This document shows positions 53,001 to 64,000 of a stretch of 64,000 nt of DNA, piece by piece. Under the pieces are notes generated by a model that saw only the letters and a list, made by a program, of their open reading frames with translations, was not told the DNA's origin and did not search any database. Numbering within the stretch: the first letter of the stretch is position 1; every line of letters begins with the position of its first letter. Made by a program: the position numbers and the translations under genes. The DNA is taken from NCBI GenBank assembly GCA_022605955.1, contig JAKCOZ010000001.1, forward strand, positions 20,886,146-20,950,145, in the 5' to 3' direction. Source of the stretch: Rallus limicola (taxonomy: Eukaryota; Chordata; Aves; Gruiformes; Rallidae).

Positions 53001-55033
53001 CTACATGAAAGGAGAGAATCATGAAGGCAGAATAAGACATACATATCCATGCATATAAGCCAACTAAAACTTTCATTTTTTATGACACCCACCCAAAAAA
53101 CCAAATAGTATGCTGAGGGTTATTCTGGAGCCTGGATAGTCAATAAGAGTAGTTGGAAGTGGTCATGTAAAAGACAAATTATGTGATTAGCAACAGAGAA
53201 ACTTGATTGGGTATGTCCCATGGATTTTGAAGGATTGCATTTCATGTCTAATGTGTTCCATAATAGCTACAGTGTAAAACTGGGTCAGATGGTGGTGATA
53301 TTTTGCATTCAATATACTGTTACATGATTAGGAAGTCATAGACGACTTAGTGGACTCTCTGCTGCTTGTGGTTAAAGTATTAATTAGTTAAACAAACAAA
53401 ATCAAAGTAGGAGATATCTTCAACATAAAAAAAAATGGACAAGCTTCATCTCAAAAAAATCTGTTTATTTAGAGCAGAAAGTAAAAGTTTGCCACCTTAA
53501 GTGTCTTTCGTCCTGCGGATCATTTTCTCAGTAATGTCCATTATCAATTACTCACCATAATGGACTCATTATGATAAATAAGGAACAGTTAATGGCTTTT
53601 ATAAAAATTGAAAAATTGAAAAAATGCCTAATGAAATGAGGTTTGATTTATTTAATGCAAACAGGATATGTCACCAACCTGAAATATGTCTTCTTGGATC
53701 TTTTAAAAAACCTGCAGGTTTTGAAATTTAGCAGAACAGCTGAAATTAGTGTTGGGAACATGCATTTAATTGAATAAGTGCTAAAACAATTGGGAATTTT
53801 TCAGGAACATCTTTCTGGATGCCCAAGAGGCCAAGATTCCTCAGACTGAAAAAAATATACTTGATCCAAGAAAATATCTTTCTTGTTGAAAGTAATGACA
53901 GAAGTTGTGCATTTACATATATATATATATACACACACCCATAGTACATGTGCATATATATGTACATGTATATATAGAAAGGGAATTATAAAACAATGAA
54001 ATGAGAATTATAATAAATTACAAATAGAAATAGGAGGGTAATGAAGTCAGCAAGTCAAATGGATAAATGACTTAATCATAAATCAACAAATTTTAAACAG
54101 TAGAGCATTTAAAAAACATTCAAGAAGCAATAAACTCAGTGAACTAATTATAAACCAATAGTTAGATTCAGACAAGAATATAGTGAAGTGTGCTCAAGGA
54201 AAAGCAGAACTGTTCTCTAGGTATTCCAGTGGTATTTGGAATGAGTGAAGTTATCTATCTACTTCTTAAGATATTATAGATAGATCAAAAAATTCACCAT
54301 GAGTACTAAAGGAGGATACAATGTAGTTACTATGGCAATTACACATTTACAAACCCCCAGGCTTAGATATCTTAGGTTCAAGTATCCTAAACAAAATAGC
54401 TGACAAAACATTTAAATTACTGATATAATTTTCTGGTATACATTGAAGAGCTCTAGAAAAATTCCAGAAGACTGGAAAACCGAGAGTCTTGTAGTAAATC
54501 TTAATCATTCTGAATGAAAGTGTGACATTTACTAAGGCAAGGGATGATGATTTTGAAGGACATCTAAGAGGCAAAATATGAACAGCAGTCATCTGAATAG
54601 TAGCACTAAAGAAATTACTAAGTTGGCCTTAGAAGACAAAATAAAATAGAAAATTAAGCAACCCAGAAAGCATTTGGTAAAGTGGTACAAAGATAAGCAA
54701 AATAATGATATAATTTTTACAATGGTGCTGATGAAAATAGCTTCATGAAAACAAAAATTTGAAAGTCACATCTTACTATTATAGAGAAATCAAAGACAAT
54801 AAGTGATTTTAGGAAAAGAAATAGGCTCTTTCAGAAAGAAATTGTGACTCCAATAATTGCATAAAATAAGCATAGACATTTCTCACAAATTAATCCAATA
54901 AACTGTCCTCTTTCTTTACACCACTGCCTCTAGAAAATATAATGGTAAATTTCAGCAATCTAAGCAACATCCAAGTGAAATGGAAGATAAAAACTTATAA
55001 AAAATCAGATTAAACAGCAGGACTTGGTGACAG
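47084..55033. other. Long unannotated stretch, no gene seen
   Basis: AT-rich DNA with no recognised LINE, SINE or RNA gene. The longest open frame is 123 codons (51517-51888, plus) without a recognisable motif. A TA/CA microsatellite lies at 53913-53978. Confidence 0.55.
53913..53978. repeat. TA/CA microsatellite with palindrome
   Basis: CATATATATATATATACACACACC is followed by TACATGTGCATATATATGTACATGTATATATA. The second half is close to self-complementary around GCATATATATGTACATG. It is a length-variable microsatellite by family behaviour and a likely polymorphic site. Confidence 0.85.
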
Positions 55034-55800
55034 ACAGAAAAATAACTTGTACAGAGTGACAGTATCCCTAGTTAGGAAAAGAGCTTTGAGATCATAGAGC
55101 CCAACCATACCTGTCCTCTACTAAACCATATCCCTGAACAGCTCATGTACCTGTCTTTAAAATATATCAAGGCTTGATGACTCACCTCCATCCCTGGGCA
55201 GCCTGATCCAATGCCCAATAACCCTTTAGGTGAAGATTTTTTTTCCTAATGTCTTATCTGAACCTGCCCTGGAACACCTTGAGATCATTGTCCCTTTTCC
55301 TATCACCTGTCACTTGGATGAAGAGGTCAACACCCATCTCTCTTCAACCTCCTTTCAGGTAATTGTAGGCAGCATAAGGTCTCCCCTCAGCCTCCTCTTC
55401 CCCAGGCTAAACAACCCCAGTTCCCTCAGCCACTCCTCATAAAGTTTGCTCTCCAGACCCTTCACCAGCCTGGTTGCCCTTCTCTGGACACACTCCAGGA
55501 CCTCAATGCATTTCCTGTAGTGAGGGATCCAAAACTGAACACAGCACTCAAGGTGTGGCTTCTCCAATGCCCAGGACAGGGGCACAATCACTTCCCTGGA
55601 TATGCTGGCCACGCTGGCCACGTTATTTCTGATACAAGCCAAGGTGCCATTAGGTTTCTTGGCCACCTGGGCACACAGTTGGCTTGTATTCAGTCTGCAG
55701 TCAATGAACTCTCCCAGGTCCTTCTCTGTCATGTAGCTTTCAGGCCACTCTTCCCCAAGCTTGTAGTGCTTCACAGGGTTGTTATGTCCCAAGTGCAGAC
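55034..55800 (-). mobile_element. CR1 3' part, old
   Basis: Read on the minus strand this gives the CR1 C-terminal blocks [37 protein letters not shown] and [13 protein letters not shown] 3' UTR follows with TTCATCCAAGTGACAGG and a decayed tail (reverse complement of ACAGAGTGACAGTATCC) at 55034-55070. It is the same subfamily as the split copy at 36488. The open frame at 55355-55792 is 145 codons. At about 55800 it joins abruptly to a piece of ORF2 that should lie roughly 900 bases farther upstream. Confidence 0.88.
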
Positions 55801-56094
55801 TGAGGCAAAGAAGGAATTAAGTAACTCAGCATTGTCCTCCTCCTTTGTCATTAATGCTCCCCCTGCATCCAGTAAGAGCTGAAGATTGCCCTTGGCCCTC
55901 CTCTTGCTGTTAATATATCTGTAGAAAGATTTTTTATTATCTTTCACAGAATTGGCCAGTCTGACTTCTACTTGGGCTTTAGCCCTTCTGATTTTCTCTC
56001 TACACGATTTTACTTCATCCCCGTAGCCCTCCTGAGATGCCTGCCCCTTCTTCCAAAGCTCATAGACTTTCCTGAGTTTGATTTCATAGCTAAG
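55801..56094 (-). mobile_element. CR1 ORF2 linker segment, inverted or deleted join
   Basis: On the minus strand this encodes the CR1 region between endonuclease and reverse transcriptase: IKLRKVYELWKKGQ, KIRRAKAQVEVRLAN, KDNKKSFYRYINSKR and LLNSFFASV. Nearly the whole reverse transcriptase core (about 900 bases by comparison with 22212-23135) is absent between it and the piece at 55034-55800. Either the element suffered an internal deletion, or this segment belongs with the opposite-strand tail at 56095-56165. Confidence 0.85.
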
Positions 56095-56165
56095 CCTGCC
56101 TTGAGGAGGAGATTGAACTGGATAACCTCCTGAGGTCCCCACCAGCCCGAATTATCCTATGATGC
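56095..56165 (+). mobile_element. CR1 3' tail on opposite strand
   Basis: CCTGCCTTGAGGAGGAGATT, then GAACTGGATAACCTCCTGAGG, then CCAGCCCGAATTATCCTATGATGCTGT resemble the last 70 bases of a plus-strand CR1 3' UTR. It directly abuts minus-strand CR1 sequence. The tail type (GAATTATTCTATGATTCTGT) matches the fragment at 30683-30817. Confidence 0.8.
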
Positions 56166-57749
56166 TGTATTACTTCTCTGCAACAGCTTTTATGCCTTTG
56201 CACACAATTCAATTAGAGCTATGAGTCATCTTGCATGAAACAACTAGCCATTTCAGAAGCTATTCCTCATGCTGTATAAGCTACTGATGAAGTCATACAT
56301 AGAACATGCCATGCTAATGCAGTGCTCATGATGTCTGTCCAAAGACCACTACCGTTCCAAAACACAGAAGGTCACGAGCTTTAGAACCTGCTGCTGGCGT
56401 AGGGAAGGGCTGTAGGCAGCGGAGAGCTGTGTTGTATCTCTGCATGGAATTAAGGACTAACAGATTTGCTTTCCTTCATGCCTCAGACTCAGCTGCTGAA
56501 GGAGAGCTCCTACCAGCAGCCCCGTCTCCTTCCCTTGTGCCTTACATCGTCACCGGTTCAGAAGACATCTGCTGGGACCTTTCTAGTCTTCCCAATAATC
56601 ATGTGTGTATAAGAACTGCTACACTGGCATTTTGGGGGCATGGTCCCTGATGGGCCATGGTGTCTGACTAAGGAATTTCTGAGTGGTGGGCATATTGGCT
56701 CCCCCACTTCCTTTTCTTTCTTTTTTCCTATTTGCTCACTCCCCAGAAAGATCTCCCTCCCTCTTCAGCTCCTGACAAGTTATGGGTCATGTTGGCCCTC
56801 TCAGGGAATAAAAATTTGTTGTTGTTTGAACAGTTTTGCTGACCCATTTCTGTTGAGCTGCAGGTGTTCCTCCCACTCAAATTTTTGGCTCTTGCTTAAA
56901 GCTACATGCCTGGGCCATGGGCTGTTGAACAGTGGTCCCTCTCTGACTTTGCAAGGGAATAGACATGCAGAGAGCTTGGCTGCAGAATGCATTATGAGTG
57001 GGAGGATGGAGGTAGTTGCTGGGACTGAGGAGGTCCAGCTGTGAGGACCTTTAAGGCAGGGTATGCAAGCCATGGGGTGTTAATGGTCCATCATTAGGCT
57101 GGAAAGCCATAGCAGCTCTAGGAATAGGTGCTTCAGCCAAAAGCATAAGAACAGGAGAGATTAATCATTTTACTGAAAAGTTAAGGGGGACAAAAGGAGA
57201 AAAGCTCCTTTTTCTGAAGGGGCAAAAAGTTTCCTTTTTGAGAGTACCTTTCCACCACACAGGCAGTAATCAGTGACTGTGTGCAGCTATTTTAAATAAA
57301 ATCTTACACAAAGTCATGTAAAACCAATACTAGTTTTAATGTACTTCCCTGCCCTCACACCTCCTTCTCCACTGCCACATACCAGTGAAATGAAAGACAA
57401 TCAATGTCCTTCCCCTCCTCTCTTGATTTCTTCTATCACTTTGGGGGCTGCAGCTTTTCTATTCCTTTACTTCTCCCCAGTAAAATTTCAGGCCATTGTG
57501 GTTTTGGATAACCTTAGATGTCCTGGGCTGGGCACCATAGTGGAATGTACATCCTGTCAGTCCCACCCATGAGGTGCATGAACAGATAGACAGTGAAGGT
57601 CTAGACTTTCAGATTGCTGTTTTTCAGATAACATGGTTTTGGTGCAGGGAACCTTATTAAATCTCATCCAAAAAGAGATCCTGGAAATGTGGTTAATAAA
57701 TATTTTGGGTCCCCAAACATATCCCTACGTCAGTTACCTTTTTTTTTAA
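56166..57749. other. Unannotated, somewhat GC-richer stretch
   Basis: No gene recognised. A TATAA-like TGTATAAGAAC near 56607, an AATAAA at 56808-56813 and a GT-rich TTGTTGTTGTTTG just after it could be parts of an old solo LTR or a polyadenylation site. I cannot find matching TG...CA ends with confidence. Confidence 0.45.
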
Positions 57750-57866
57750 AATGTGTTTAAAAAAAGGGTAGATGAGGTACTTAGGGATATGGTTTAGCAT
57801 AGGACAGGAATGGTTGGGCTCGATGATCTTAAAGGTCTTTTCAAACCCTGTGATTCTGTGATTCAA
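57750..57866 (+). mobile_element. CR1 3' tail fragment
   Basis: The end of a plus-strand CR1 is seen as GGGTAGATGAGGTACTTAGG, GATATGGTTTAGCATAGGAC, GGTTGGGCTCGATGATCTTA and AAGGTCTTTTCAAACC. It ends with two clean CTGTGATT units. This is the same 3' end type as 37509-37739 and the complement of 55034-55150. Confidence 0.9.
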
Positions 57867-58624
57867 GTGCTTTTCTTTGCTAATCTATTTGTATAGCAAT
57901 GCATACTTGCTAAAGCAGATAGTTTATGCAGTCTACAATCTACCATCTTCTGAATTTGCTACACCCTTTGCTTTCTATAGTCGTAATTTGGAACCACAAA
58001 TTTTGTATAGTTCTCATAGCTAACAAAATAGGCATGTAAATGCCTATTATATCCTTTCTCTTCTGAAGGATGATTGTGAAACAATAGCTCTGAAAAGTAT
58101 GGGTTGTCCTGTTCGTTTTAAGAAACTGACACCAAAACTGCAAGGTGATCATTTGAATGCCAATATAAAGATTATTTCTATGTTATTTCTTAGACATAGT
58201 GAAGTATTCTGCTCATCACAAAAATCTAGATCACTTCATCTTTGGGCACACAGAACCTGGTATTGTTTCATGCATCTTGTATATCCAACTTTTGTCCTAC
58301 CATTTACTAACAAATTCTCCTCAAAATTGGAGGAAAGAAAAGTATTAAGCATTCAAGAACACAGTTGAAAGAATCATTGTAATATATATACAGAGGTCTA
58401 CTGTAAAGAGTATAAATATCTACAGTTTTGGCACTTTTTGGTACTTGACTTTGCGACTTGAACCCTTGCAATATTTTTGAGTGCAATTTCCTGACATTTA
58501 TCTTAAGACCTAGATCTGACCTAAAGCAATCTATTTGTCCTCACATAAATTGCAACTTCTAGAATGACAACACAGTCCTTTACAAACAGGTATCACAATA
58601 AATGGAAGGAGTAGTAGGAACTTG
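57867..58624. other. Spacer between CR1 copies
   Basis: No gene, RNA or repeat recognised. Confidence 0.6.
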
Positions 58625-59725
58625 GAATGATAGAATGGTTTGATTGGAAAGGACTCTTAAACATCATCTAGTTCAACCCTCTAGGGTAATCTTTCACTAT
58701 CAATTTGTCAAAGCTTCATCCAACCTGACCTAAAAATTTCCAATGATGGGGCACCCACAGCTTCTTTGGGCAACCTGCTCCAGTGCTTCACCAACCTCAG
58801 AGTGAAGAATTTCTTCCTCATGTCCAATCTGAATTTATCAGTTCAAAACCATTTCCCCTTGTCCTGTCACTACAGATCTTGGTAAAAAGCCTATCTCCAT
58901 GTTTCTACACCCACTTTACATACTGAAGTAATCTAATAGGGCTTTCCCAGAGCATTCTCTTCTCCAGGCTGAACTAGCCCAACTCTCTCAGCCTGTCTTC
59001 ATAGCAGAGATGTTTCAGCCTTCTGGTCATCTTTATGGCCCTCCACTGGACTTACTCCAACTGGCCTATTTCTTTCTTGGACTGAGGACTCTATAGATGG
59101 ATGCCATACTCCATGTGGAGTCTCTTGAGAGCTGAATAGAGTGGAAAAATCCCTTCCCTTGACCTGCTGGCCATATTTTTTTTGATCCAGCCCAGGATAT
59201 GATTTGCTTTCTGGGATGCAAGTGAACATTGCCAGCTCATGCCCATTTTTTCATCTACTAGTAGGCTCAAGTCCTTCTCTACAGTGCTCCTTTCAATCCA
59301 TTCCTTGTCCAGTCTGTATGGATACTGGGGATTTCCTTGACCCAGGTTCTGGGCCTTCCGCTCACCTTTCAAGTTCCTCTGGATGGCATCCCTTTCCTTT
59401 AGCAAATCATCTGCACCGCTCAGCTTAGTGTTGTCTGAGTGTGCACTTGATCCTGCTGTCTATTTAATTGGTGAAGATATTAGATAGTATTGGTCGCAGT
59501 ACAGATCCTTGAGGGATACCACTGAGCCACTGAATATAACTCACTGGAAATGGCCATCCAGCCAATTTCTTATCCATTTAATAGCCTATTCATCAAACAC
59601 GTATCTTGTCAATTTAGCAGCAAGAATGTTGTTGCAGACCATGTCAAACCCTCACAGAGGTCTAGGTAGATGACATCCATAGCTTTTACATTGTCCACTC
59701 ATGCAGTCGTTCCATTGTAGAATGC
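58625..59725 (-). mobile_element. Old CR1 copy, 5' truncated
   Basis: The left end (GAATGATAGAATGGTTTGATTGGAAAGG) is the reverse-complemented CR1 tail and 3' UTR. The element runs through the ORF2 C-terminus and into the reverse transcriptase, fading near 59725 after CTAGGTAGATGACATCCATAGC (the motif A region). Decay is heavy. Readable pieces include EKDLSLLVDEKMGMSWQC (59091-59405 frame). The catalytic YADD box is degraded, reading SDNTKL near 59425-59443. It is one of the oldest CR1 copies here, comparable to 4045-6125. Confidence 0.9.
59091..59405 (-). pseudogene. CR1 ORF2 thumb remnant
   Basis: This 104-codon frame covers the region after the catalytic site: AIQRNLKGERK, STVEKDLSLLVDEK, CSLASQKANHILG and PLYSALKRLHMEY. 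Each corresponds to a CR1 block intact at 23053-23400. Stops and frameshifts on both sides end the frame. It is a dead fragment. Confidence 0.85.
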
Positions 59726-61933
59726 TTATTTCTCTCTCTCTGAGCCTGATATTGATGAATGTCAAGAGGTACAATCTGCTAAGGATTTCCAGACAACACA
59801 GGAATGCAAGGATCAAAGTGTCTAAGATATTTTCCTTTGTGCTTGCAGGTCCTTCTCTCTGAATTTCTGGAGCTTTCCCTGCTCAGCACACCTCCATATT
59901 CTCCCTGTACTGTTCTTCTCTCTACACCTCCAGGATTCTGAATCTACACCCCTAGCCTTCTCTCTTTTTTCTTGTACAGACATCCTCCTCTCTACCTTCT
60001 CCATGATGTGTCAGGAGCAAGAGGAAGATTATGGAGAATACAGGTAGGCTGTATTCCCTTACAGCAGGTAAAGGAAGAAAATGCAGAGGTACCTAAACTG
60101 TCCCTACTTTACCCAGAATAAGAAGCAGTGCAGGGCAGTCCGACGTAAAGGAAAGAACAGCCATATTTGCCCTGTGCAATGCATATATCGCCAGTCATTT
60201 CAAGCCAGCTTGGAAAACACTGAAGTTTTGCATGGTGTAGACACTGCTCTTCATGCAGTGTCCTGGAAACAACTGTATGGAGAATCAATATGAGTGATTT
60301 CCTCAATGAGACTGAAGATGATTCAAACAGTTTTAATGTTTCAACAGCTCTCTGAGCAGACAAGGCATACATAAGACATAGGAATATTAATAAAATATGT
60401 GTGAAAATTTGTTAACAAAACTCTACTGAGGTTGTGTAAATTAAGCCTATTCAAAGTATTTCAAATTAGGCAAAAATTAAGAAATTTCCAAGGGCAAGTA
60501 GGCCATCCATTCCTAAAACTCAATCAATTCTTCTTGCACATAACAAGTCCCAGTTCATAAATACAGACCTGTGATCATTGTGTAAGACAATGTGTAAAAC
60601 TTATCTTTTGAGAAACTGAAACCTAAAATGAACAAAACCACCTCCAGTCAGATAGGAAAATTCCAAACAACTTAAAAAACATTTTATAATGAAAAATGTC
60701 AGAATTTTCCCACATATAATGCCTCTAACATTTCAAAGGATCTTAAGCTATTTGTACTTCCAATCTCCGCAGCACATGACTAAGTGATTAGAATTTCTTT
60801 GATATACAAAACACAAATAATTTTCCTTACACATCTCAAAAAACAGTGCAGAAGTTAACGTATTATTTCAGACTAACTGCAGCTCATTGTTTATAGTAAC
60901 TTGGATATAAATTTGGGTGAAAGAGAATTACTGACACCAAAAGATGAGATGATGTTTGTGGATTTTGTGTCAGAAGAGAAATAAAGGTGAAAGCAAGGTG
61001 AAATTAAAAGAAAAAATGGTCAGTTGAATTAGAATGACACTGTACACTTAAGGGACAACACAGGAGATTAGAATATGAGAGATAAGAAAGAAAGATAATT
61101 TAGTTTGGAGTTTGTCACCGTTCTTCTGTGCATATCAAAATATTTTATTTAAAAAGGAAAAAAAACCCCAACTTTATTAGCTGATATCACTGCTTTAACA
61201 TCCAGGAATATTTTCATCAATTTGTATCTGTTCAGAGGCATATTTAACATAGGAGAGGGTCCAATCATACACTCTAAAGTCAGATATTTAATTTCACTCT
61301 CCTACTCCCAACATGTGTATTTATCTGAGTCAAAGGTCTCCTACATCATAAAAATCATTATGTTATAAAGTTTCTCTTTTTAAAGAACAATACAAACTAC
61401 ACAGAGGAATTTCTATCCAAATCACTCCACTTGAATCAGTTAAAATTAACAGTAACCAAAAAGAACTCTTAAAAATGTGTAATTAGCACTAATACTCGGC
61501 TTTTAGTAAGATACTTGAGTCATGTAATTTTTCTATGCATTGCAGTAATCTTCAGGACCTATAGAATAAAACTGGTTATTTTTTTCTAACAGATGAAGAG
61601 CTTTTTTTTCAAGAAAATAAAAGTTACGTACCAATTTTCCCTTGGGATATACTAACCTGAAAATGGTTATAATGTTCTTTTTTAAATAATGGAGAAAGGG
61701 CTGAGTTCTTTTGTCACTAATTTCCTATACAGTTTTGTCTTTGTAAACATACACAACAATTCAAATATGAAGTAACAACAGGTTATTATAGATTTAATCA
61801 ACTAAGAAAACAAAAAGGACCTTTATAGTATCCATTAAGCCTTATAACTCAGCAAGTTTGAAGAAGTAAAATTAGCATCCTAGATAATTGTAACTAAGTC
61901 GCATAAATAAGCTTCTGGTGTGGCTTTAGTAAA
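59726..61933. other. Unannotated AT-rich stretch
   Basis: No gene, transposon or RNA recognised. Open frames are under 90 codons. Confidence 0.6.
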
Positions 61934-62440
61934 TCGTAGAATCATAGAATGCATTAGGTTGGAAGGGGACCTTTAAAGGCCATCTAGTCCAACCTCCCTG
62001 CAGAAACTAGATCAGATTCCTCAGAGATTCATCAGGCCTGACCTTGAATGTCTCCAGGAATGGGGCCTCTACCACCTCTCTGGGCAACCTGTTCCAGCAT
62101 CTCACCACCCTCATAGTGAAGAACTTGTTTGCAATATCTAATACAAACCTATCCTGCTCTAGTTTAAAACCACTGCCCCTAGTGCTGTTGCTACATGCCC
62201 TTACAAACAGTCCCTCCCCAGCTTTCCTGTAGGCCACTTCAGGTACCGGGAGGCTGCAGTAAGGTCTCCCCGGAGACTTGTCTTTACCAGGCTGAAGAGC
62301 CTCAACTCTCTCAGCCTGTCTTCGCAGGAGATGTGCTCCACCACTTGGATCATCCTCATGGCCCTCCTCTGGACCCACTCCAAGAGGTTCATGTCCTTCT
62401 TGGGCTGAGGGCTCAAGAGCTGGATGCAGTGGAGCCATGT
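61934..62440 (-). mobile_element. CR1 3' fragment, middle-aged
   Basis: The left end (GTAGAATCATAGAATGCATT, then AGGTTGGAAGGGGACCTTTA) is the reverse-complemented CR1 tail. The minus strand reads [20 protein letters not shown] in the ORF2 C-terminus and EWVQRRAMRMIQ farther upstream. Similarity ends near 62440 after CTGGATGCAGTGGAGCC, giving a 5'-truncated copy of about 500 bases. Decay is moderate; the tail unit is ATTCTATG rather than ATTCTGTG. Confidence 0.92.
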
Positions 62441-62443
62441 CAC
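62007..62443 (-). pseudogene. CR1 ORF2 C-terminal remnant
   Basis: Two overlapping frames cover the end of ORF2. One reads LLEWVQRRAMRMIQ and LRELRLFSLVKTSLRGDL (62201-62443). The other reads KAGEGLFVRACSNSTRGSG and [20 protein letters not shown] down to a stop at 62007. A frameshift separates them near 62230. No catalytic region is present. Confidence 0.85.
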
Positions 62444-64000
62444 ATATAAATACTAGCATGAGATTAACAGCCAAAACCCTGTAGGAAAAATATCTGCACA
62501 TAGAAGTCTTGAATAAATAAATTGGATTTTAGATGGTGGATGCTTATCTAATAATTAGTTTGAAACAAGAATACGTTCCTAACCTGAAGTCAGGTTTCAT
62601 ACTTTCTCTTTAGTGGCTTACAGACAGGTGTTACATTGAAAAAGTTAAACTTAGTTAATGTCCATCATATAAACATCTGTATAGAGTTTAAGAAAATGGA
62701 CAATATTCACTGAAAGTGAACAAAATACAAATAACAGATATACCTGCTATACTAGTGCAAGAAAAGAACCTGTAAATTCTATGTCAGAGTAGAATTTTTT
62801 CTTCGATATTCTGCTTGAAGTGAAAAATTGCATTTCATATGTTCAAGCATTTACCTGTAGAAAGAAGTCAACATTGGCTTGAATAACATATTGTAACAAT
62901 GGTCAATTAGTAATTTGGTTGATAATTTTCAGTTTCTGTTCTAGTATGTATTTAAAGGTTTTCAATCTAGCCTTGAATTTCCATCAAGACTGAGAGAAAT
63001 GGGCATTTTTGTAATAAAAGCTTGAGTGAAACCAGGTCTCAGCAACATAATAGCTGTTAGGTAATAAAAAACCAAGGTATGCATCTGTCTCTTAAGCAAT
63101 AATTTTCAAGCTATATGATGGATCTACAGTGACAGAGAATATTGACAGAAATCTTTTTCTGACAGTATCTGAAAATGTCACCAGTGCCAAGTGAAATGTA
63201 TAAATTCAAGACTACTAGCAATGAAACTAATCATACACACTTTTTTTCATATCAGTGTGACCAGAACTAATATTACAGCTAAACTAAAATGTATTCTCAA
63301 GAGGTTTAGGAGATAAATGATAGCTTAATGTCTGTAGCTTGAGAAACCAACCAAAACCTTTTCATTTAGGTGCTTCTAGATCCTATTGAGTAATTTTGCA
63401 AAAGATGATGTGGAGATAGTTTCGAAAAATCATTATGGAAACTAAGGGTGAAATCCTGGTCCCACTGACATGAGAAGGAAAATGTGTATTTAATTCTAAG
63501 GGTCCTTTGGCTTTAGCTGAAGACTTCTTCCTCCAGAGCACAGCTACAATAGCAGCAGGAAAAATGTACATCTCATTCCATCCGTATCAAACATGACATC
63601 TCAAAACAACATAGGTAGAACTTTAGAGGAAGAGATAACCTATTTCTCCTTCTTTTCTGGTGAACTTGTCATTAAATGTTAATTTTAATGGCTCTTTGTA
63701 CTGCATTCAAGTTTTTGACAAAGTTCTTACACAGTAAATGAAACTTCTGATAACCTTAACTTCTCTCCAGATGATAAAGTGGTTTTTGTTGCTACAGAAA
63801 ATTCAGTTAGCAACTCAGAGCTGAAAGACTCATTATACAGTAATAAAACCCATGAGACGATTCTTTAAGAAGTTCTAATATTCAAACATTAGAAATCTAG
63901 GAAACAGCAAACCAAATGCAGGTTTGACACTTGGTGCATGGCGTCTAAATCATAGATTAGATCCAAGAGCTCTAAAAATGGCACTGCTGAATTTCAATTC
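62441..64000. other. Unannotated AT-rich end of window
   Basis: No gene seen. GGGTGAAATCCTGGTCCCACTGA at 63445-63470 resembles the end of an ancient reptile and bird palindromic repeat. The window stops without a boundary signal. Confidence 0.55.
63445..63476. repeat. Ancient palindrome-like repeat end
   Basis: The stretch AGGGTGAAATCCTGGTCCCAC closely fits the remembered end gggtgaaatcctggccccattga of a palindromic amniote repeat. Only one arm is visible. The short length limits confidence. Confidence 0.4.

Noticed and set aside
1..64000. CRISPR arrays, operons, phage, tRNA or rRNA genes
   Set aside because: No regularly spaced repeats, no dense gene order, and no tRNA or rRNA signature. 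Composition and repeats are those of a vertebrate genome.

Overview
This window looks like AT-rich, gene-poor vertebrate intergenic or intronic DNA, most likely from a bird. The evidence is the repeat content. Almost everything recognisable is CR1 (chicken repeat 1), the non-LTR retrotransposon family that dominates bird genomes. The copies carry the diagnostic CR1 3' end, with short tandem ATTCTGTG-type units and no poly(A) tail, and most are cut off at the 5' end. I found no host exon, no rRNA or tRNA gene, no CRISPR array and no bacterial-type gene organisation. No undescribed biological system is visible. What can be read here is a layered record of retrotransposition.

Layout. 1-4044: unannotated DNA with one short tandem repeat. 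4045-6125 (+): old, decayed CR1. 6718-7071 (-) and 7081-7140 (+): two CR1 3' ends pointing outward from each other. 7141-19810: mostly featureless, with a CR1 3' end at 10574-10761 (-) and a tRNA-derived SINE-like relic at 16995-17335. 19811-20068 (+): short CR1. 20905-23883 (+): the largest and youngest CR1, with endonuclease and reverse transcriptase domains nearly readable. 23884-32218: mostly featureless, with a CR1 tail at 30683-30817 (+). 32219-33620 (-): a second young CR1 of the same subfamily, inverted relative to the first. 36488-37739 (+): an old CR1 interrupted by a young CR1 3' fragment (37291-37508). 37740-46646: unannotated, with a diverged direct repeat pair (39134-39201 and 40052-40119). 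46647-47083 (+), 55034-56165 (composite), 57750-57866 (+), 58625-59725 (-) and 61934-62440 (-): further CR1 copies.

By my approximate boundaries CR1 covers about 12.0 kb of 64 kb, near 19%, which is high for a bird. Lineages known for CR1 expansion, such as woodpeckers and relatives, would fit, but that is inference only. At least three age layers are visible: a young layer (20905-23883, 32219-33620, 37291-37508), a middle layer with different 3' ends (for example 46647-47083, 61934-62440) and old decayed copies (4045-6125, 58625-59725). Beneath these are a few fragments of what look like amniote-wide ancient repeats.

There is no gene network to describe. The only protein-coding potential with family support is CR1 ORF2 (APE-type endonuclease plus reverse transcriptase), and every copy is broken. 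The youngest copy has only two in-frame stops and two single-base indels between the endonuclease and the 3' end.
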